Shown here: positions 6,503-15,082 of the stretch, piece by piece
How the letters are laid out: each line of letters begins with the position of its first letter
Numbering within the stretch: position 1 is the stretch's first letter
DNA from: RBG-16-64-43 sp964353865
Lineage (GTDB): Bacteria > Chloroflexota > Anaerolineae > Anaerolineales > RBG-16-64-43
NCBI GenBank assembly: GCA_964353865.1
Contig: CAYGXJ010000130.1
Span: 1-21,005, forward strand
Length of the DNA stretch: 21,005 nucleotides
Direction of reading: 5' to 3'
Notes under the pieces: model-generated
What the model was told of the DNA's origin: nothing
Database searches by the model: none
What the model saw: the letters and a program-made list of their open reading frames with translations, nothing else
Program-made: the position numbers and the translations under genes

Positions 6503-7576
6503 TTGACTCGTCTCGAGGGAGAAGTGGCTGTGCAATCCGGCTTCGTGCGCGAGGCACTCCTGCAGGCGCGCGAGGGGAACAAGGTGCGCTGCAACGCCTG
6601 CGCCCGGCGTTGCTTGCTGCCGGCCGGCGGAACGGGTTGGTGCCGCACGCGCGAGAATCGCGGCGGCCAGTTGGTCACACTGATCTACGGTTCGGTGTCC
6701 TCGCTGGCGGCCAACCCGATCGAGAAAAAGCCCTTCCACCATTTCTACCCCGGCACGTATGCACTCACGGTCGGTTCGTGGTCGTGCAACTTCGGCTGCC
6801 CGTGGTGCCAGAACAGCGACATCTCAACCGCCCCGCCGCCCGTCTCAGGCGAGTATCTCTCGCCGGAGGCTTTCGTGCGGCGTGTGCCGCGTCACTTCTG
6901 CCAGGGCACATCCTTTTCCTTCAACGAACCGACGCTCTCGCTCGAGTGGGCGCTGGACGCGATGCGCCTCGCGCGGGGGCGCGGGTTGTACAACACCTTC
7001 GTGACCAACGGTTACATGACGCCGGAAGCGTTCGATCTCTTGGCCGAGGCTGGGCTGCAGGCGATGAATGTTGACCTCAAAGGCAGCGCCGAGGTGGTGC
7101 ACCGCTACGCCAAGGGCGCCGACGTCGAGCATGTATGGGAGGTCTGCCGCCTAGCGCAAGCGCGAGGCGTGCACCTGGAGATCACGACCCTGCTCATCCC
7201 GGGGGTGAACGATTCGGCGGACGCGCTGGCAATGATGGCGGCGCGCATCGCGAACGAACTTGGCCGCCAGGTTCCATGGCACCTCAGCGCCTACCGTCCG
7301 GCATACCGCTTTCACGCGCCAGCCACGCCGCGCGAGGCGCTCGACATGGCATGGCACGTCGCGGAAAGCGCGGGCCTCCTGCATGTCTACTTCGGCAACC
7401 GCCCCGGATCGGAACGCGAGAACACCTGGTGCCCGGAGTGCGGCGAGCTGCTCATCCAGCGCCTGGGCTTCGAAGTGCTGAACAACCGCATGCGCGCGGG
7501 TCACTGCCCGCGCTGCGGGTCGGCAATCGCCGGGGTGTGGGGGCCCACGCGGGTTCACGCTGGGAGGCTGGCGTGA
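6503..7576 (+). CDS. amrS: AmmeMemoRadiSam system radical SAM enzyme
   Basis: A 357-residue protein of the AmrS type (related to pyruvate formate-lyase activating enzyme). The SAM-cluster motif CxxxCxxC is C95, C99, C102 in SWSCNFGCPWCQNSD. An N-terminal cysteine set (C30, C33, C37, C47) precedes it, and a C-terminal zinc-ribbon-like set (C310, C313, C335, C338; CPEC and CPRC) ends it. Other marks are FSFNEPTLS, VTNGYM, NVDLKG and LLIPGVND. The family is known to co-occur with MEMO1-like and AMMECR1 proteins; its reaction is still unclear. The TTG at 6503 has AAGGA at 6491-6495; a GTG at 6530 behind GAGGGAG is also possible. Its stop overlaps the GTG of the deacetylase gene, so the two are translationally coupled. 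MEMO1 and AMMECR1 partners are not in this window. Confidence 0.9.
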   Translation: MTRLEGEVAVQSGFVREALLQAREGNKVRCNACARRCLLPAGGTGWCRTRENRGGQLVTLIYGSVSSLAANPIEKKPFHHFYPGTYALTVGSWSCNFGCPWCQNSDISTAPPPVSGEYLSPEAFVRRVPRHFCQGTSFSFNEPTLSLEWALDAMRLARGRGLYNTFVTNGYMTPEAFDLLAEAGLQAMNVDLKGSAEVVHRYAKGADVEHVWEVCRLAQARGVHLEITTLLIPGVNDSADALAMMAARIANELGRQVPWHLSAYRPAYRFHAPATPREALDMAWHVAESAGLLHVYFGNRPGSERENTWCPECGELLIQRLGFEVLNNRMRAGHCPRCGSAIAGVWGPTRVHAGRLA

Positions 7577-8697
7577 CGCCCATGACCCCACCCAGGCAGG
7601 CCGTGGTGATGTGCTCGCCCGGCTACTGGGCGCACGAACACGGCGGCGGGCACCCATTGCGCGCCGAGCGGCTGCGGCGGACGTACGAACTGCTGCAGGC
7701 CTACAAAGCCTTTCGTCCGAAAACAACGCGCCTCATCGCCCCGCGGCCAGCTAGCGAAGATGAGCTGGCCCTCTTCCACACCCAGCCGTATATCGATGGC
7801 GTGCGCCGCCTGAGCGAGGGCGACCCGTACGTGGCGGCTCACCGCTTCGGATTCGGGCCGGGCGACAACCCGGTCTTCGAAGGGATGTATCTCAGCGAGC
7901 GCCTGAAGGTGGGCGGCTCGCTGCAGGGCGCGCACATGCTGATGCGCGGGGAGGCCGAGACGGTCTTCAACATCGGCGGCGGGCTGCATCATGCCCGGCC
8001 GGCGGAGACCTCCGGGTTCTGCGTGTTCAACGACGCGGTCATTGCGATCACCTGGCTGGTGGCCCAGGGCGCGCGTGTGGCCTATGTGGATGTCGACGTC
8101 CATCATGGCGACGGCGTGCAGTGGGCCTTCTATGACAGTGATCGCGTTTTGACTATTTCGCTCCACCAGGATGGGCGGACTCTCTTCCCGGGCACGGGGA
8201 GCCTGCACGAGGCGGGGCGTGAGCGCGGCGAGGGGTACGCCGTCAATGTGCCGCTGCCTCCGGGCACGGACGACGAGGCCTATCTGTACGCCTTCGAACA
8301 CGTGGTGCCTGCGCTCGTCGCGCGCTTTTCCCCGGACGTTCTGGTGACCCAGCTGGGCGTGGATACCCACTATCGCGACCCGCTGGCCGAATTGAGGCTG
8401 ACTACTCTCGGCCAAGCAAAGGTCGTGGAGCGAATGAGCACGCTGTGCAAACGATGGCTGGCGCTGGGCGGCGGCGGTTACGACTTGGAGGTCGTCCCGC
8501 GCGCCTGGACGCTGTTCTTTGGAGTCATGTCAGGGCAGGAGTTCCCGGACCCGCTACCCGGAAGCTACAAGCGCAAGTATGGTGGAGACACCCTGCGCGA
8601 TCGGCTACCCCCACCGGTGCCTGAGCACGTGATAGGACCTGTGAGGCACCAGGTGGAAGAGGTCGTCGAGGATATCAGGCACCGGCACGCTTTCTAG
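7573..8697 (+). CDS. histone deacetylase / AcuC-family zinc hydrolase
   Basis: A 374-residue arginase-fold deacetylase of the HDAC/AcuC/AphA superfamily (COG0123). Seen motifs: active-site histidines in NIGGGLHHARP (H139, H140), metal ligands in YVDVDVHHGDGVQ (D175, H177) and LGVDTH (D264), and tail loop LGGGGYD with the transition-state tyrosine Y303. All catalytic residues appear intact. Such enzymes remove acetyl groups from protein lysines, acetyl-CoA synthetase, polyamines or other amides; which applies here cannot be told. GTG at 7573 is favoured over ATG at 7582 because GGGAGG at 7562-7567 is well spaced to it. It overlaps the amrS stop codon (GTGA). The C-terminal 50 residues (after about 325) are an extension rich in Pro and charged residues. 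Confidence 0.9.
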   Translation: MTPMTPPRQAVVMCSPGYWAHEHGGGHPLRAERLRRTYELLQAYKAFRPKTTRLIAPRPASEDELALFHTQPYIDGVRRLSEGDPYVAAHRFGFGPGDNPVFEGMYLSERLKVGGSLQGAHMLMRGEAETVFNIGGGLHHARPAETSGFCVFNDAVIAITWLVAQGARVAYVDVDVHHGDGVQWAFYDSDRVLTISLHQDGRTLFPGTGSLHEAGRERGEGYAVNVPLPPGTDDEAYLYAFEHVVPALVARFSPDVLVTQLGVDTHYRDPLAELRLTTLGQAKVVERMSTLCKRWLALGGGGYDLEVVPRAWTLFFGVMSGQEFPDPLPGSYKRKYGGDTLRDRLPPPVPEHVIGPVRHQVEEVVEDIRHRHAF

Positions 8698-9054
8698 CCG
8701 GCCCAACGCGAAGGGTGTTGGCCTGCGCCTCTCTCGCCCGTTGCGTCTCCGTTTGGCGCTCCGCTCCCGCCAGATCCCCGAACTGCGAAATCCTCGAATC
8801 CGAAAGCGTGCGACCGTGCACCCCTCCGCCCGGCGCATACGCAGGAGCACAGGGCGGATTCCGGGCCAGCGATTGAGCGCCGCATCACCTTCTTCCCTCA
8901 AATGGGGGACGACAGGCCGATGCCTGCGCGGTAGAATGCGAAGTCGCCCTTGCCGCTCGAAAGGCGGTAGATCGCCGCCCGCGAAAGTCCCGCGTTGGGA
9001 CGATCACGGGCACCGGCCGTCGCCCGGGCCGACCATCCCGTATGAGGTTTCCCC
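8698..9054. other. intergenic region between deacetylase and ABC exporter genes
   Basis: These 357 bases hold no convincing gene on either strand. Right after the deacetylase stop, GGCCCAAC (8700-8707) pairs with GTTGGCC (8717-8723) with one bulged base, a possible weak terminator without T-run. A second inverted repeat, TCCGCCC (8825-8831) / GGGCGGA (8852-8858), lies mid-gap. Near the 3' end is the candidate promoter for the ABC operon, leaving a leader of about 110 bases. Confidence 0.5.
8909..8937 (+). promoter_or_regulatory. candidate promoter of the ABC exporter operon
   Basis: ACGACA (8909-8914, 4/6 to TTGACA) and TAGAAT (8932-8937, 5/6 to TATAAT) are separated by 17 bases. The leader to the GTG at 9055 contains several short GC-rich inverted repeats. 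Pattern-based prediction. Confidence 0.4.
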
Positions 9055-10026
9055 GTGAACTCGATTGAGGTCGAGCACCTGCGCCGCGAATTCAAGATCC
9101 ATATCGGCGTCATCCGCCGAAAGGCCAAGACGGTTGTCGCGGTGGACGACATCTCGTTTGCTGTCGCCCCGGGTGAACTGTTCGGCCTGCTGGGGCCGAA
9201 CGGCGCCGGCAAGACGACGACGGTTAAGATGCTGACCACGCTGCTCATCCCCAGCGGCGGCACGGCGCGCGTGCTGGGGCATGATGTGGACCGGGACCCC
9301 GAACCCATCCGTAAGCGCATAGGCTTCATCTTCGGCGGCGAACGCGGGCTGTACTGGCGCCTATCGGGCATCGACAACCTGCGCTACTTCGCCTCGCTCT
9401 ACCACGTCGAACCGGCAGTGGCGCGCAAGCGCATTGCCTACCTGCTCGAGATGGTAGGCCTCGCAGACCGCGGCAAGGAGAAGGTGGAGGGCTACTCGCG
9501 CGGCATGATGCAGCGCCTGCATATCGCGCGCACTCTACTGCATGACCCAGAAGTGCTGTTCCTGGACGAACCGACGATCGGGCTTGACCCGGTGGGAGCG
9601 CGCGAATTGCGCCACGTGGTGCGCGACCTGCAGGCCGAGCGCAAGACGATTCTTCTCACCACGCACTACATGTTCGAGGCCGATGCGCTGTGCCAGCGGG
9701 TGGCGGTCATCAACAAGGGTCGCATCATCGCGATGGATACGCCCCAGGCGCTCAAGGGCCACGTGAGCGATCTCTCGGTGGTAGAGGTCGAGGTCTTCGG
9801 CTTGCCACCGGCCGTGCTCGAAAGTGTGCGGGGCATGCCCTTTGTGGATACAGTTTCGCTTGAGAACTCGGACTCTCGCCAGTGGATGCGGGTGCAGACG
9901 CGCCGCGGGGCGGAAGCCGTCCCGGACCTGATGGCCGCGATGAGCGGGCTGCGGGTCGGGCGGGTGGTGGTGCGCGAACCAACTCTGGAAGATGCCTATG
10001 TGCGCCTGGTGGGAGGCGAGGCATGA
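9055..10026 (+). CDS. ABC-2 exporter ATP-binding protein (DrrA/CcmA-like)
   Basis: A 323-residue ATPase that would energise the two permeases encoded next. Motifs: Walker A GPNGAGKT (47-54), Walker B VLFLDEP (167-173, catalytic E172), D-loop GLDP (176-179), H-loop H204 in TTHYM. The signature is YSRGM (147-151), not LSGGQ, and the Q-loop region reads GFIFGGERGLYWRLSG (90-105) without a clear glutamine; both variants occur in ABC-2 type drug or polysaccharide exporters. The C-terminal 100 residues form the small regulatory domain common in DrrA-like proteins. GTG start at 9055 with GAGG about 8 bases before. The stop TGA overlaps the ATG of the next gene. Substrate unknown; self-resistance or envelope export are typical possibilities. 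Confidence 0.9.
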   Translation: MNSIEVEHLRREFKIHIGVIRRKAKTVVAVDDISFAVAPGELFGLLGPNGAGKTTTVKMLTTLLIPSGGTARVLGHDVDRDPEPIRKRIGFIFGGERGLYWRLSGIDNLRYFASLYHVEPAVARKRIAYLLEMVGLADRGKEKVEGYSRGMMQRLHIARTLLHDPEVLFLDEPTIGLDPVGARELRHVVRDLQAERKTILLTTHYMFEADALCQRVAVINKGRIIAMDTPQALKGHVSDLSVVEVEVFGLPPAVLESVRGMPFVDTVSLENSDSRQWMRVQTRRGAEAVPDLMAAMSGLRVGRVVVREPTLEDAYVRLVGGEA

Positions 10027-10820
10027 ACGCGGCCGACTGGCGGCACAACGCGCGGGTGGTGCTGGCGGCCTTCGAAGTGACCCTGCGCATGAATGCGCCG
10101 GACGCCTTCGTGCTGTTCACGATCCTCGTCCAACCGCTGATCGTTGCGGTGATGGCGATGTACATGCTCGTGTCGCGTGGCGCGGCCAACGCCTTGTTCG
10201 TCGTCATCGGCTCAGGCATGACCGGGCTGTGGTCGGCACTGCTCTTCATGGGCGGTAATAGCATCAATTGGGAGCGCTGGACAGGGACGCTCGAGCTCAT
10301 GGTCGGACAGCCGACGCCGGTCTCGGTGATCATCTTCGGCAAGAATCTGGCCGTCGTGGTGCAGTCGCTGCTGGCGATGATGGCGAGCTACATCTTCGCC
10401 TCGCTGGTTTTCCATCAGTCGCTCGCCATCCAGCAGCCGCTGCTGTTTGTCGTGTCGCTTGGCTTCACGGTCATCGCCTACGTCACCTTTGGCCTGGTGA
10501 TTGCACCGGTCTTTCTGCTCAGTCGCACGGTGCAACAATTCCAGAACGCCATGGAGTTTCCGATATACATGCTGTGCGGGTTCCTGTTCCCAATTGCCCT
10601 GCTGCCGGGCTGGACGACGCCTTTTTCGTACATCCTGGGGCCGTATTGGGCGGCGCGCGCGTTGCACGGGACGACGACCGGCGGCGCGACGCTGCCGGAG
10701 GTCGTTCTTTGCTGGGGCATGATGGCAGCGCTGGCCGTGATCTACTTCTTCTTGTCGCAATGGCTGACGCGCATCGTGCTGCACAAGGCGCGTGCCGATG
10801 CGAGCCTGAGGCTGGAGTAG
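10023..10820 (+). CDS. ABC-2 type permease, first subunit
   Basis: A 265-residue integral membrane protein with about six helices (roughly 27-48, 55-78, 105-130, 137-165, 177-195, 225-250). The pattern with NWERWTGTLELMVGQPTPV after helix two is the conserved coupling segment of ABC-2 permeases, which contacts the ATPase. It starts at ATGA overlapping the ATPase stop, so translation is coupled. Together with the following gene it would form a heterodimeric channel, since both are full-length and different in sequence. Direction is presumably export, as in other ABC-2 systems. Confidence 0.85.
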   Translation: MNAADWRHNARVVLAAFEVTLRMNAPDAFVLFTILVQPLIVAVMAMYMLVSRGAANALFVVIGSGMTGLWSALLFMGGNSINWERWTGTLELMVGQPTPVSVIIFGKNLAVVVQSLLAMMASYIFASLVFHQSLAIQQPLLFVVSLGFTVIAYVTFGLVIAPVFLLSRTVQQFQNAMEFPIYMLCGFLFPIALLPGWTTPFSYILGPYWAARALHGTTTGGATLPEVVLCWGMMAALAVIYFFLSQWLTRIVLHKARADASLRLE

Positions 10821-10829
10821 GAGGCGCTG

Positions 10830-11630
10830 ATGCGGGCGCTGGCGATCAATGTACGTTTGTTTCTGGAAGGAGCGCTGCTCTCGTACGTGGCATTGTTCAG
10901 TTGGCTGCGCCCGGTGTCCTACATTGCCTCCAAGGTGCTCATGCCCTTGGTGCAAATCCTGTTTTGGACTCTGCTGGGTACATTCGCCACCGGGCGCGCG
11001 AACGCCTCTTTCTTCGTCATCGGCAACGCCATTCAACTGGCCGCAGTCAATGGTATCTACGGCGTGACCATGAGCGTGGGGGGCGACCGCTGGGCGGGCA
11101 CGCTGCCCTACCTGTTCGGCACGCCGGCCAATCGCCTGGCGATGTTCTCGGGGCGGGCCTTCATGCACGTGATCGACGGGATGCTGAGCGTGGTGATGGG
11201 CCTGGCGTGGGGCGTGGTGCTTCTAGGGCTCGACCTCTCGCAGGCAAACCTAGGCGGCCTGACTCTGGCGATACTCATCACCACCTTTTCGACCTCCGGG
11301 CTTGGCCTGCTGCTCGGCTGCGTCGGGCTGGTGAGCATCGAAACGATGTTCATCAACAACGCAGCGTATTTCGGGCTGTTGATCTTCTCCGGCGCCAATA
11401 TCCCGGTGGCCACGCTGCCGGGGTGGATGCAAGCCATCTCGTGGGCATTGCCGCTGACGCGCGGCATTGCCGCCTCGCGCGCGCTGATTGCCGGGGTGAG
11501 CCTAGGGTCGGTGCTTCCGCTACTCGGCGGAGAGATGTTGCTGGGGGTGGTCTACGTCCTCTTGGGCTATTCCCTCTTCCGTTGGGTCGAACGCCAGGCG
11601 AAGCGCAGCGGCAAGCTGGAAGGCTTCTAG
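10830..11630 (+). CDS. ABC-2 type permease, second subunit
   Basis: A 266-residue membrane protein similar in layout to the preceding permease: helices about 31-50, 58-80, 112-135, 142-165, 172-195 and 230-255, with GGDRWAGTLPYLFGTPAN as the coupling segment. The AGGAGG at 10819-10824 overlaps the previous stop codon and gives ideal spacing to ATG 10830. It is the last gene of the ATPase-permease-permease set. The gap to the next gene is only 37 bases but holds its own -10-like box, so the operon may end here. Confidence 0.85.
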   Translation: MRALAINVRLFLEGALLSYVALFSWLRPVSYIASKVLMPLVQILFWTLLGTFATGRANASFFVIGNAIQLAAVNGIYGVTMSVGGDRWAGTLPYLFGTPANRLAMFSGRAFMHVIDGMLSVVMGLAWGVVLLGLDLSQANLGGLTLAILITTFSTSGLGLLLGCVGLVSIETMFINNAAYFGLLIFSGANIPVATLPGWMQAISWALPLTRGIAASRALIAGVSLGSVLPLLGGEMLLGVVYVLLGYSLFRWVERQAKRSGKLEGF

Positions 11631-11655
11631 CCTCGGGCAGGCAGCTCAATCGGGA

Positions 11656-11661
11656 TAGAAT
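11656..11661 (+). promoter_or_regulatory. TAGAAT box 6 bases before a start codon
   Basis: TAGAAT (5/6 to TATAAT) ends only 6 bases before ATG 11668. If it is a real -10, transcription would begin at or next to the start codon and the mRNA would be leaderless, which fits the lack of a ribosome binding site there. No -35 of quality is seen. Confidence 0.4.
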
Positions 11662-11667
11662 GGGCCC

Positions 11668-12432
11668 ATGCCGAGCTTCGTGCGCACCCTCTTGGCGCGG
11701 GTCTACCTCGATCAGTTTGCTCACGACCTCGTGGCCATCTCGCGCGACGCACGGCGCACGATCGCCTGGCGCGCCCGGCGTGACCTTGCCGGCGCCGACC
11801 GCCGGCTGCTCAAGGAGTACTTTGCCGCCGGCGGAACCCGCAAGCTGAACCTGGGCTGCGGCCGCCATCCACTCCCCGGTTGGCTCAATTCCGACTACCA
11901 TCCCGAATCGGACCGTGAGCTATACCTCGACGTGCGCAAGTCGTTCCCCTTCGATCCGTCGACTTTCACCTGCGTCTACACCGAGCACATGATCGAGCAC
12001 CTGACGCCCAGCCAGGCCCACTTCATGTTGAGCGAGTGTTTGCGGGTCCTGCGGCCGGGAGGCCGTTTACGCGTGGCAACCCCCAACCTCGTCTTTCTGA
12101 TTAACCTGTACGGCGCGGGCAAGTCGCCACTGCAGCAGCGTTACCTGGCGTGGGCGGCGCAGGCCTCCAGCCTGCCGGCCGAGCAGGCCGAAGACAGCTA
12201 CATCATCAATCACTTCGTGCGCGCCTGGGGCCACCGATTCATCTATGACGAGAAGTCGCTGCGGCGCGCGTTAGAGGAGGCAGGCTTCGCCGAGATCACG
12301 GCCTGCCGGCCGGGCGAGAGCTCGAGTGGCGACTTGGGTGGCCTGGAGAATCTGCGCGAGATGCCGGCCGAGTTCTACGACCTGGAAACCCTGATCCTTG
12401 AGGGCAGCAAGCCCGGAGGGGGCGGATCGTAG
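11668..12432 (+). CDS. class I SAM-dependent methyltransferase (type 11-like)
   Basis: A 254-residue soluble protein. Motif I is KLNLGCGRHPLPGW (59-72), followed by the strand-2 acid in NSDYHPE (D76), DVRKSFPF with D88, the motif IV region VYTEHMIEHL (103-112), and CLRVLRPGGRLRVATPN (124-140). The form LNLGCGxxxxxGWLNxD with EHxIEHL is the pattern of methyltransferases often found in polysaccharide or cell-surface glycan loci, which fits the glycosyltransferase-like gene downstream. The N-terminal 50 residues are basic and helical; the C-terminus is a short Gly-rich tail. The ATG at 11668 lacks an SD sequence and may be read from a leaderless transcript. Confidence 0.85.
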   Translation: MPSFVRTLLARVYLDQFAHDLVAISRDARRTIAWRARRDLAGADRRLLKEYFAAGGTRKLNLGCGRHPLPGWLNSDYHPESDRELYLDVRKSFPFDPSTFTCVYTEHMIEHLTPSQAHFMLSECLRVLRPGGRLRVATPNLVFLINLYGAGKSPLQQRYLAWAAQASSLPAEQAEDSYIINHFVRAWGHRFIYDEKSLRRALEEAGFAEITACRPGESSSGDLGGLENLREMPAEFYDLETLILEGSKPGGGGS

Positions 12433-12511
12433 GCAGCCCCCGCTGATATTGTTCCCGCTGCGATATGTGAGTCAAGAGCCCGCTTGCTGTTGCCCTTCCG
12501 AGTTGGCACCC

Positions 12512-13639
12512 ATGAAACCCTCGAACGCCACGGTATTCTGCCGCTCGCTCTCGCCGCACCTGACCCAGGCGCTGACCGGGCTGGTGCTGCTGCACCGCGC
12601 CGGCGTTGTCCGCCTGCGCCAGGTATTCATAGGAAGCGGCACGGCCGATGCTCGTGCATCCGCCTACGGTCCGCAGGCGCATGAGGCGCATCTGCTTGTG
12701 CTTCTCGACGGCGGCACTCGGGTGTACTACGACACGCAAGATGCGCAGGACATCAACCTGGTCGCCGCCGCCCAGGTCGACCTGTATTTCAAACGCAGCT
12801 ACGCACGGGAGGCGATCCCGCCGGCGCTGCGTGCCAAAGTCCATCCGTACGGATTGAACTATGCAGTGTATGCCGACGGACGCGATGTGTTCGAAATCGG
12901 CCGTCGGCTCTTCTTCGAAAAGGACGCCGCCAAACGGATGAAGGCGCTTGTCCGCTTGACGCTAAGCGGGTTCGAGATGTCGGCCGTGGCGCCCGGCTTC
13001 CGCGCAACGGTCGGCCAGATGAGCGCGCCGCCCGACCGGCTTCAGCCGCCGCGCGTGCTGTTCATGGCCCGCGCCTGGGACCCGACCGACGACCCCGCTC
13101 GTCCGGCGGAGAAGGCCGAGCAGCGGCGGCAGATCAACGAGGCACGCGCCGCGTGCGTCCGCCTGCTGCGGAAAGAATTCGGTGCGGCCTTTACCGGTGG
13201 CTTCCGCCACACTCCCTACGCCCTGACCCACCACAAGGATGTGCTGCTCCCGGACGATCGCCTCTCGACCAAGGAGAACTACATCCGGTTGCTGCGCGAG
13301 CATTCGATCGGCATCGCCACCACCGGGTTGCACGAGTCGATCGGCTGGAAGCTGGCCGAATACGTGGCGTTTTCGAAAGCCATCGCCGCGGAGCGCCTGT
13401 GCTTCGAGGTGCCGGGGGAGCTGGCCGCAGGAGACAACTACCTCGAGTTTGACTCACCCGAGATGTGCGTTGAACAAACGCTGCGTCTCTTCACCGATCG
13501 CGAGCTGCGCGAGGCGATGATGGAGCGCAATCAGCGGTACTACGAGGCCAGCCTGCGGCCGGACGTACTCGTGCTGCGCACGCTGCGCATGTCGATGCCG
13601 GGACGATTCCCTGAGGTGGCGCAAGTAGCGGACGCGTGA
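12512..13639 (+). CDS. glycosyltransferase-like protein (GT-B type, tentative)
   Basis: A 375-residue protein without signal peptide. The N-terminal half has alternating strand/helix pattern with VDLYFKRSYARE (89-100) and HPYGLNYAVY (111-120); the C-terminal half begins at PRVLFMARAWDP (180-191) and carries HESIGWKLAEYVAFSKAIAAE (about 274-294), a donor-site-like segment similar to the 'E.fA.gk.iV' helix of GT-B enzymes, then FEVPGELAAGDNYLEF (298-313) and a C-terminal helical end. This supports a glycosyl transferases group 1-like fold, probably acting on surface glycans with the methyltransferase upstream. The ATG at 12512 is preferred, though no strong ribosome binding site is seen and a GTG at 12467 is possible. 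A rho-independent terminator follows. Confidence 0.6.
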   Translation: MKPSNATVFCRSLSPHLTQALTGLVLLHRAGVVRLRQVFIGSGTADARASAYGPQAHEAHLLVLLDGGTRVYYDTQDAQDINLVAAAQVDLYFKRSYAREAIPPALRAKVHPYGLNYAVYADGRDVFEIGRRLFFEKDAAKRMKALVRLTLSGFEMSAVAPGFRATVGQMSAPPDRLQPPRVLFMARAWDPTDDPARPAEKAEQRRQINEARAACVRLLRKEFGAAFTGGFRHTPYALTHHKDVLLPDDRLSTKENYIRLLREHSIGIATTGLHESIGWKLAEYVAFSKAIAAERLCFEVPGELAAGDNYLEFDSPEMCVEQTLRLFTDRELREAMMERNQRYYEASLRPDVLVLRTLRMSMPGRFPEVAQVADA

Positions 13640-13678
13640 GACAGGCCTGGGCGCAGGGCGCACCGAACCGGGAATGGC

Positions 13679-13712
13679 CGGGACCCGCATACGCGGGTCC
13701 CGTTTTCTTTCT
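13679..13712 (+). terminator. rho-independent terminator
   Basis: CGGGACCCGC (13679-13688) pairs perfectly with GCGGGTCCCG (13693-13702) around an ATAC tetraloop, followed by TTTTCTTTCT. It ends the methyltransferase/glycosyltransferase unit 40 bases after its stop. The opposite strand has no T-run, so it should not serve the convergent MFS gene. Confidence 0.92.
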
Positions 13713-13741
13713 CGACCACAGTCATGTGTGTGAGGCACACA

Positions 13742-14986
13742 TCAGGCCGCGGGCGCTGGACTGGCCGCCGGCCGTGGTGCAAAACGAGCGCGAGTGAGCG
13801 TATGCAGGAGTAAGAAGCCCATGATGGCTATGGCCGAGATGCCTGCGCACAAGACCCAGATGAGTCGCGGATCGAAGTTGTCGAGGATGATGCCGGCAGC
13901 CCACGGGCCAATCGCAGAGGGGACTTGCCAGCACAGCCCAAAGACGGCCATGTACCGCCCGCGCATCTCTTCCGGCGCAAAGCGGGCCACCAGCGCTTGC
14001 GAGACCGGCATGACGATCATCTCGCCGAAGGTGATCAGCAGCATGGCCAGTGCGAAGAGCGGCAGCCCGGCGATGAAGGCGTACATACCGAAGCCGAGCG
14101 TGTAGAATGCGGTGCCCAGGGCCATGATGAGCATGGGCGGGTAGACCCTGAGCTTGCGCGTGATCCAGAATTGCAGCAGCACGACCGTGGTGGCATTAAG
14201 GCTCATCAGCAAACCGTAGACCCGCGGCCCGGCGCCGTGCACGTCGCGTAGGAAAACGGAGAAGGTGGAGTAGAGCTGCAGGTAGACCAGGTTCATGAGG
14301 ATTGCCACCAGAAGGAATCCCACGTAGGGCGCATCGCGCAGTGCCGTGCGGTAGCCCATGAAAGTCTGAGCCATCGACTCCTGGCTGGCCAGATGGGCCG
14401 CCTGCGGGCGAGTCTCCGGGATGAGACGAAAGACGATCGCCGCGGTGATGATGCTGCACACCGCATCCAGGACAAACAGCAGCAGGAAGGAACGCGTGGC
14501 CAGCAGCCCGCCGATCGTCGGGCCGATGATCCACGCCATGTTGGCCACCACGCGCAGCATGCCAAACCCCTCGGCGCGCTTTTCCTCCGGCAGGATGTCC
14601 GCAATCATCGCCCCGTGCGCCGGGCCGGCCACGTCGGAGAGCAGGCCGACGACGACGGCCAGCACGTAGAACACGCGCAGCTCGCCGACCAAGCCCATGG
14701 CGATCGAGCTGACCGCCGAGAAGACCAGGCCAAAGAGAATCATCGCCCGGCGCCCGAGGCGATCGGTGAGCGCCCCGCCGATCATGTTCCCGACGAACCC
14801 GGAAACGGAGAATGTGGCCAGCAGAATGCCGGCCTGGGTCATGCCGACCTCGAACTTTTGTGTCACGTACAACGTGAAGAAGGGCATGATCAGCGTTCGC
14901 CCGACCACGTCGATGAAACTGGCGCCGGCCACGACCCAGAATTTGGAGGGGTATTGGTGATAGATCTCGGATACACGCTTGAGCAT
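13742..14986 (-). CDS. MFS transporter, DHA1 drug-exporter type
   Basis: A 414-residue protein with 12 predicted membrane helices. The signature loop after helix two reads GNMIGGALTDRLGRR (66-80), the classical MFS motif A (GxLaDrxGrR), and a motif-C-like segment lies in helix five (NMAWIIGPTIGGLLAT, about 149-164), which marks drug:proton antiporters. The second half has its own motif-A-like loop. Likely a proton-driven exporter of drugs or small hydrophobic compounds in the inner membrane; the substrate is not shown. The ATG at 14986 has GAGG about 8 bases upstream. It is monocistronic, with a promoter and an inverted repeat upstream (15083-15148) that suggest regulated expression. It converges with the glycosyltransferase-like gene. 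Confidence 0.88.
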   Translation of the reverse strand: MLKRVSEIYHQYPSKFWVVAGASFIDVVGRTLIMPFFTLYVTQKFEVGMTQAGILLATFSVSGFVGNMIGGALTDRLGRRAMILFGLVFSAVSSIAMGLVGELRVFYVLAVVVGLLSDVAGPAHGAMIADILPEEKRAEGFGMLRVVANMAWIIGPTIGGLLATRSFLLLFVLDAVCSIITAAIVFRLIPETRPQAAHLASQESMAQTFMGYRTALRDAPYVGFLLVAILMNLVYLQLYSTFSVFLRDVHGAGPRVYGLLMSLNATTVVLLQFWITRKLRVYPPMLIMALGTAFYTLGFGMYAFIAGLPLFALAMLLITFGEMIVMPVSQALVARFAPEEMRGRYMAVFGLCWQVPSAIGPWAAGIILDNFDPRLIWVLCAGISAIAIMGFLLLHTLTRARFAPRPAASPAPAA

Positions 14987-15082
14987 TCGCCAACCTCACA
15001 ACCTGGGAGCCCGGAATGGCTGTACGCGTGGGCGAGGGGGGGCCGGAAGCCGCAAGGCTGCGGCGCTCGGGCCAGGGCAGGC

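Noticed and set aside
7135..7572. N-terminal extension of the deacetylase
   Set aside because: Overlaps the end of amrS in another frame; GTG 7573 with its own ribosome binding site gives the usual family length.
10268..11848. 526-codon open frame on the plus strand across the two permease genes
   Set aside because: Out of frame with two well-supported ABC-2 permeases and a methyltransferase start; Arg/Gly/Ala-rich shadow composition.
13679..13741. bidirectional terminator shared by the convergent genes
   Set aside because: The T-run is present only on the plus strand; the minus strand after the stem has no T-run.
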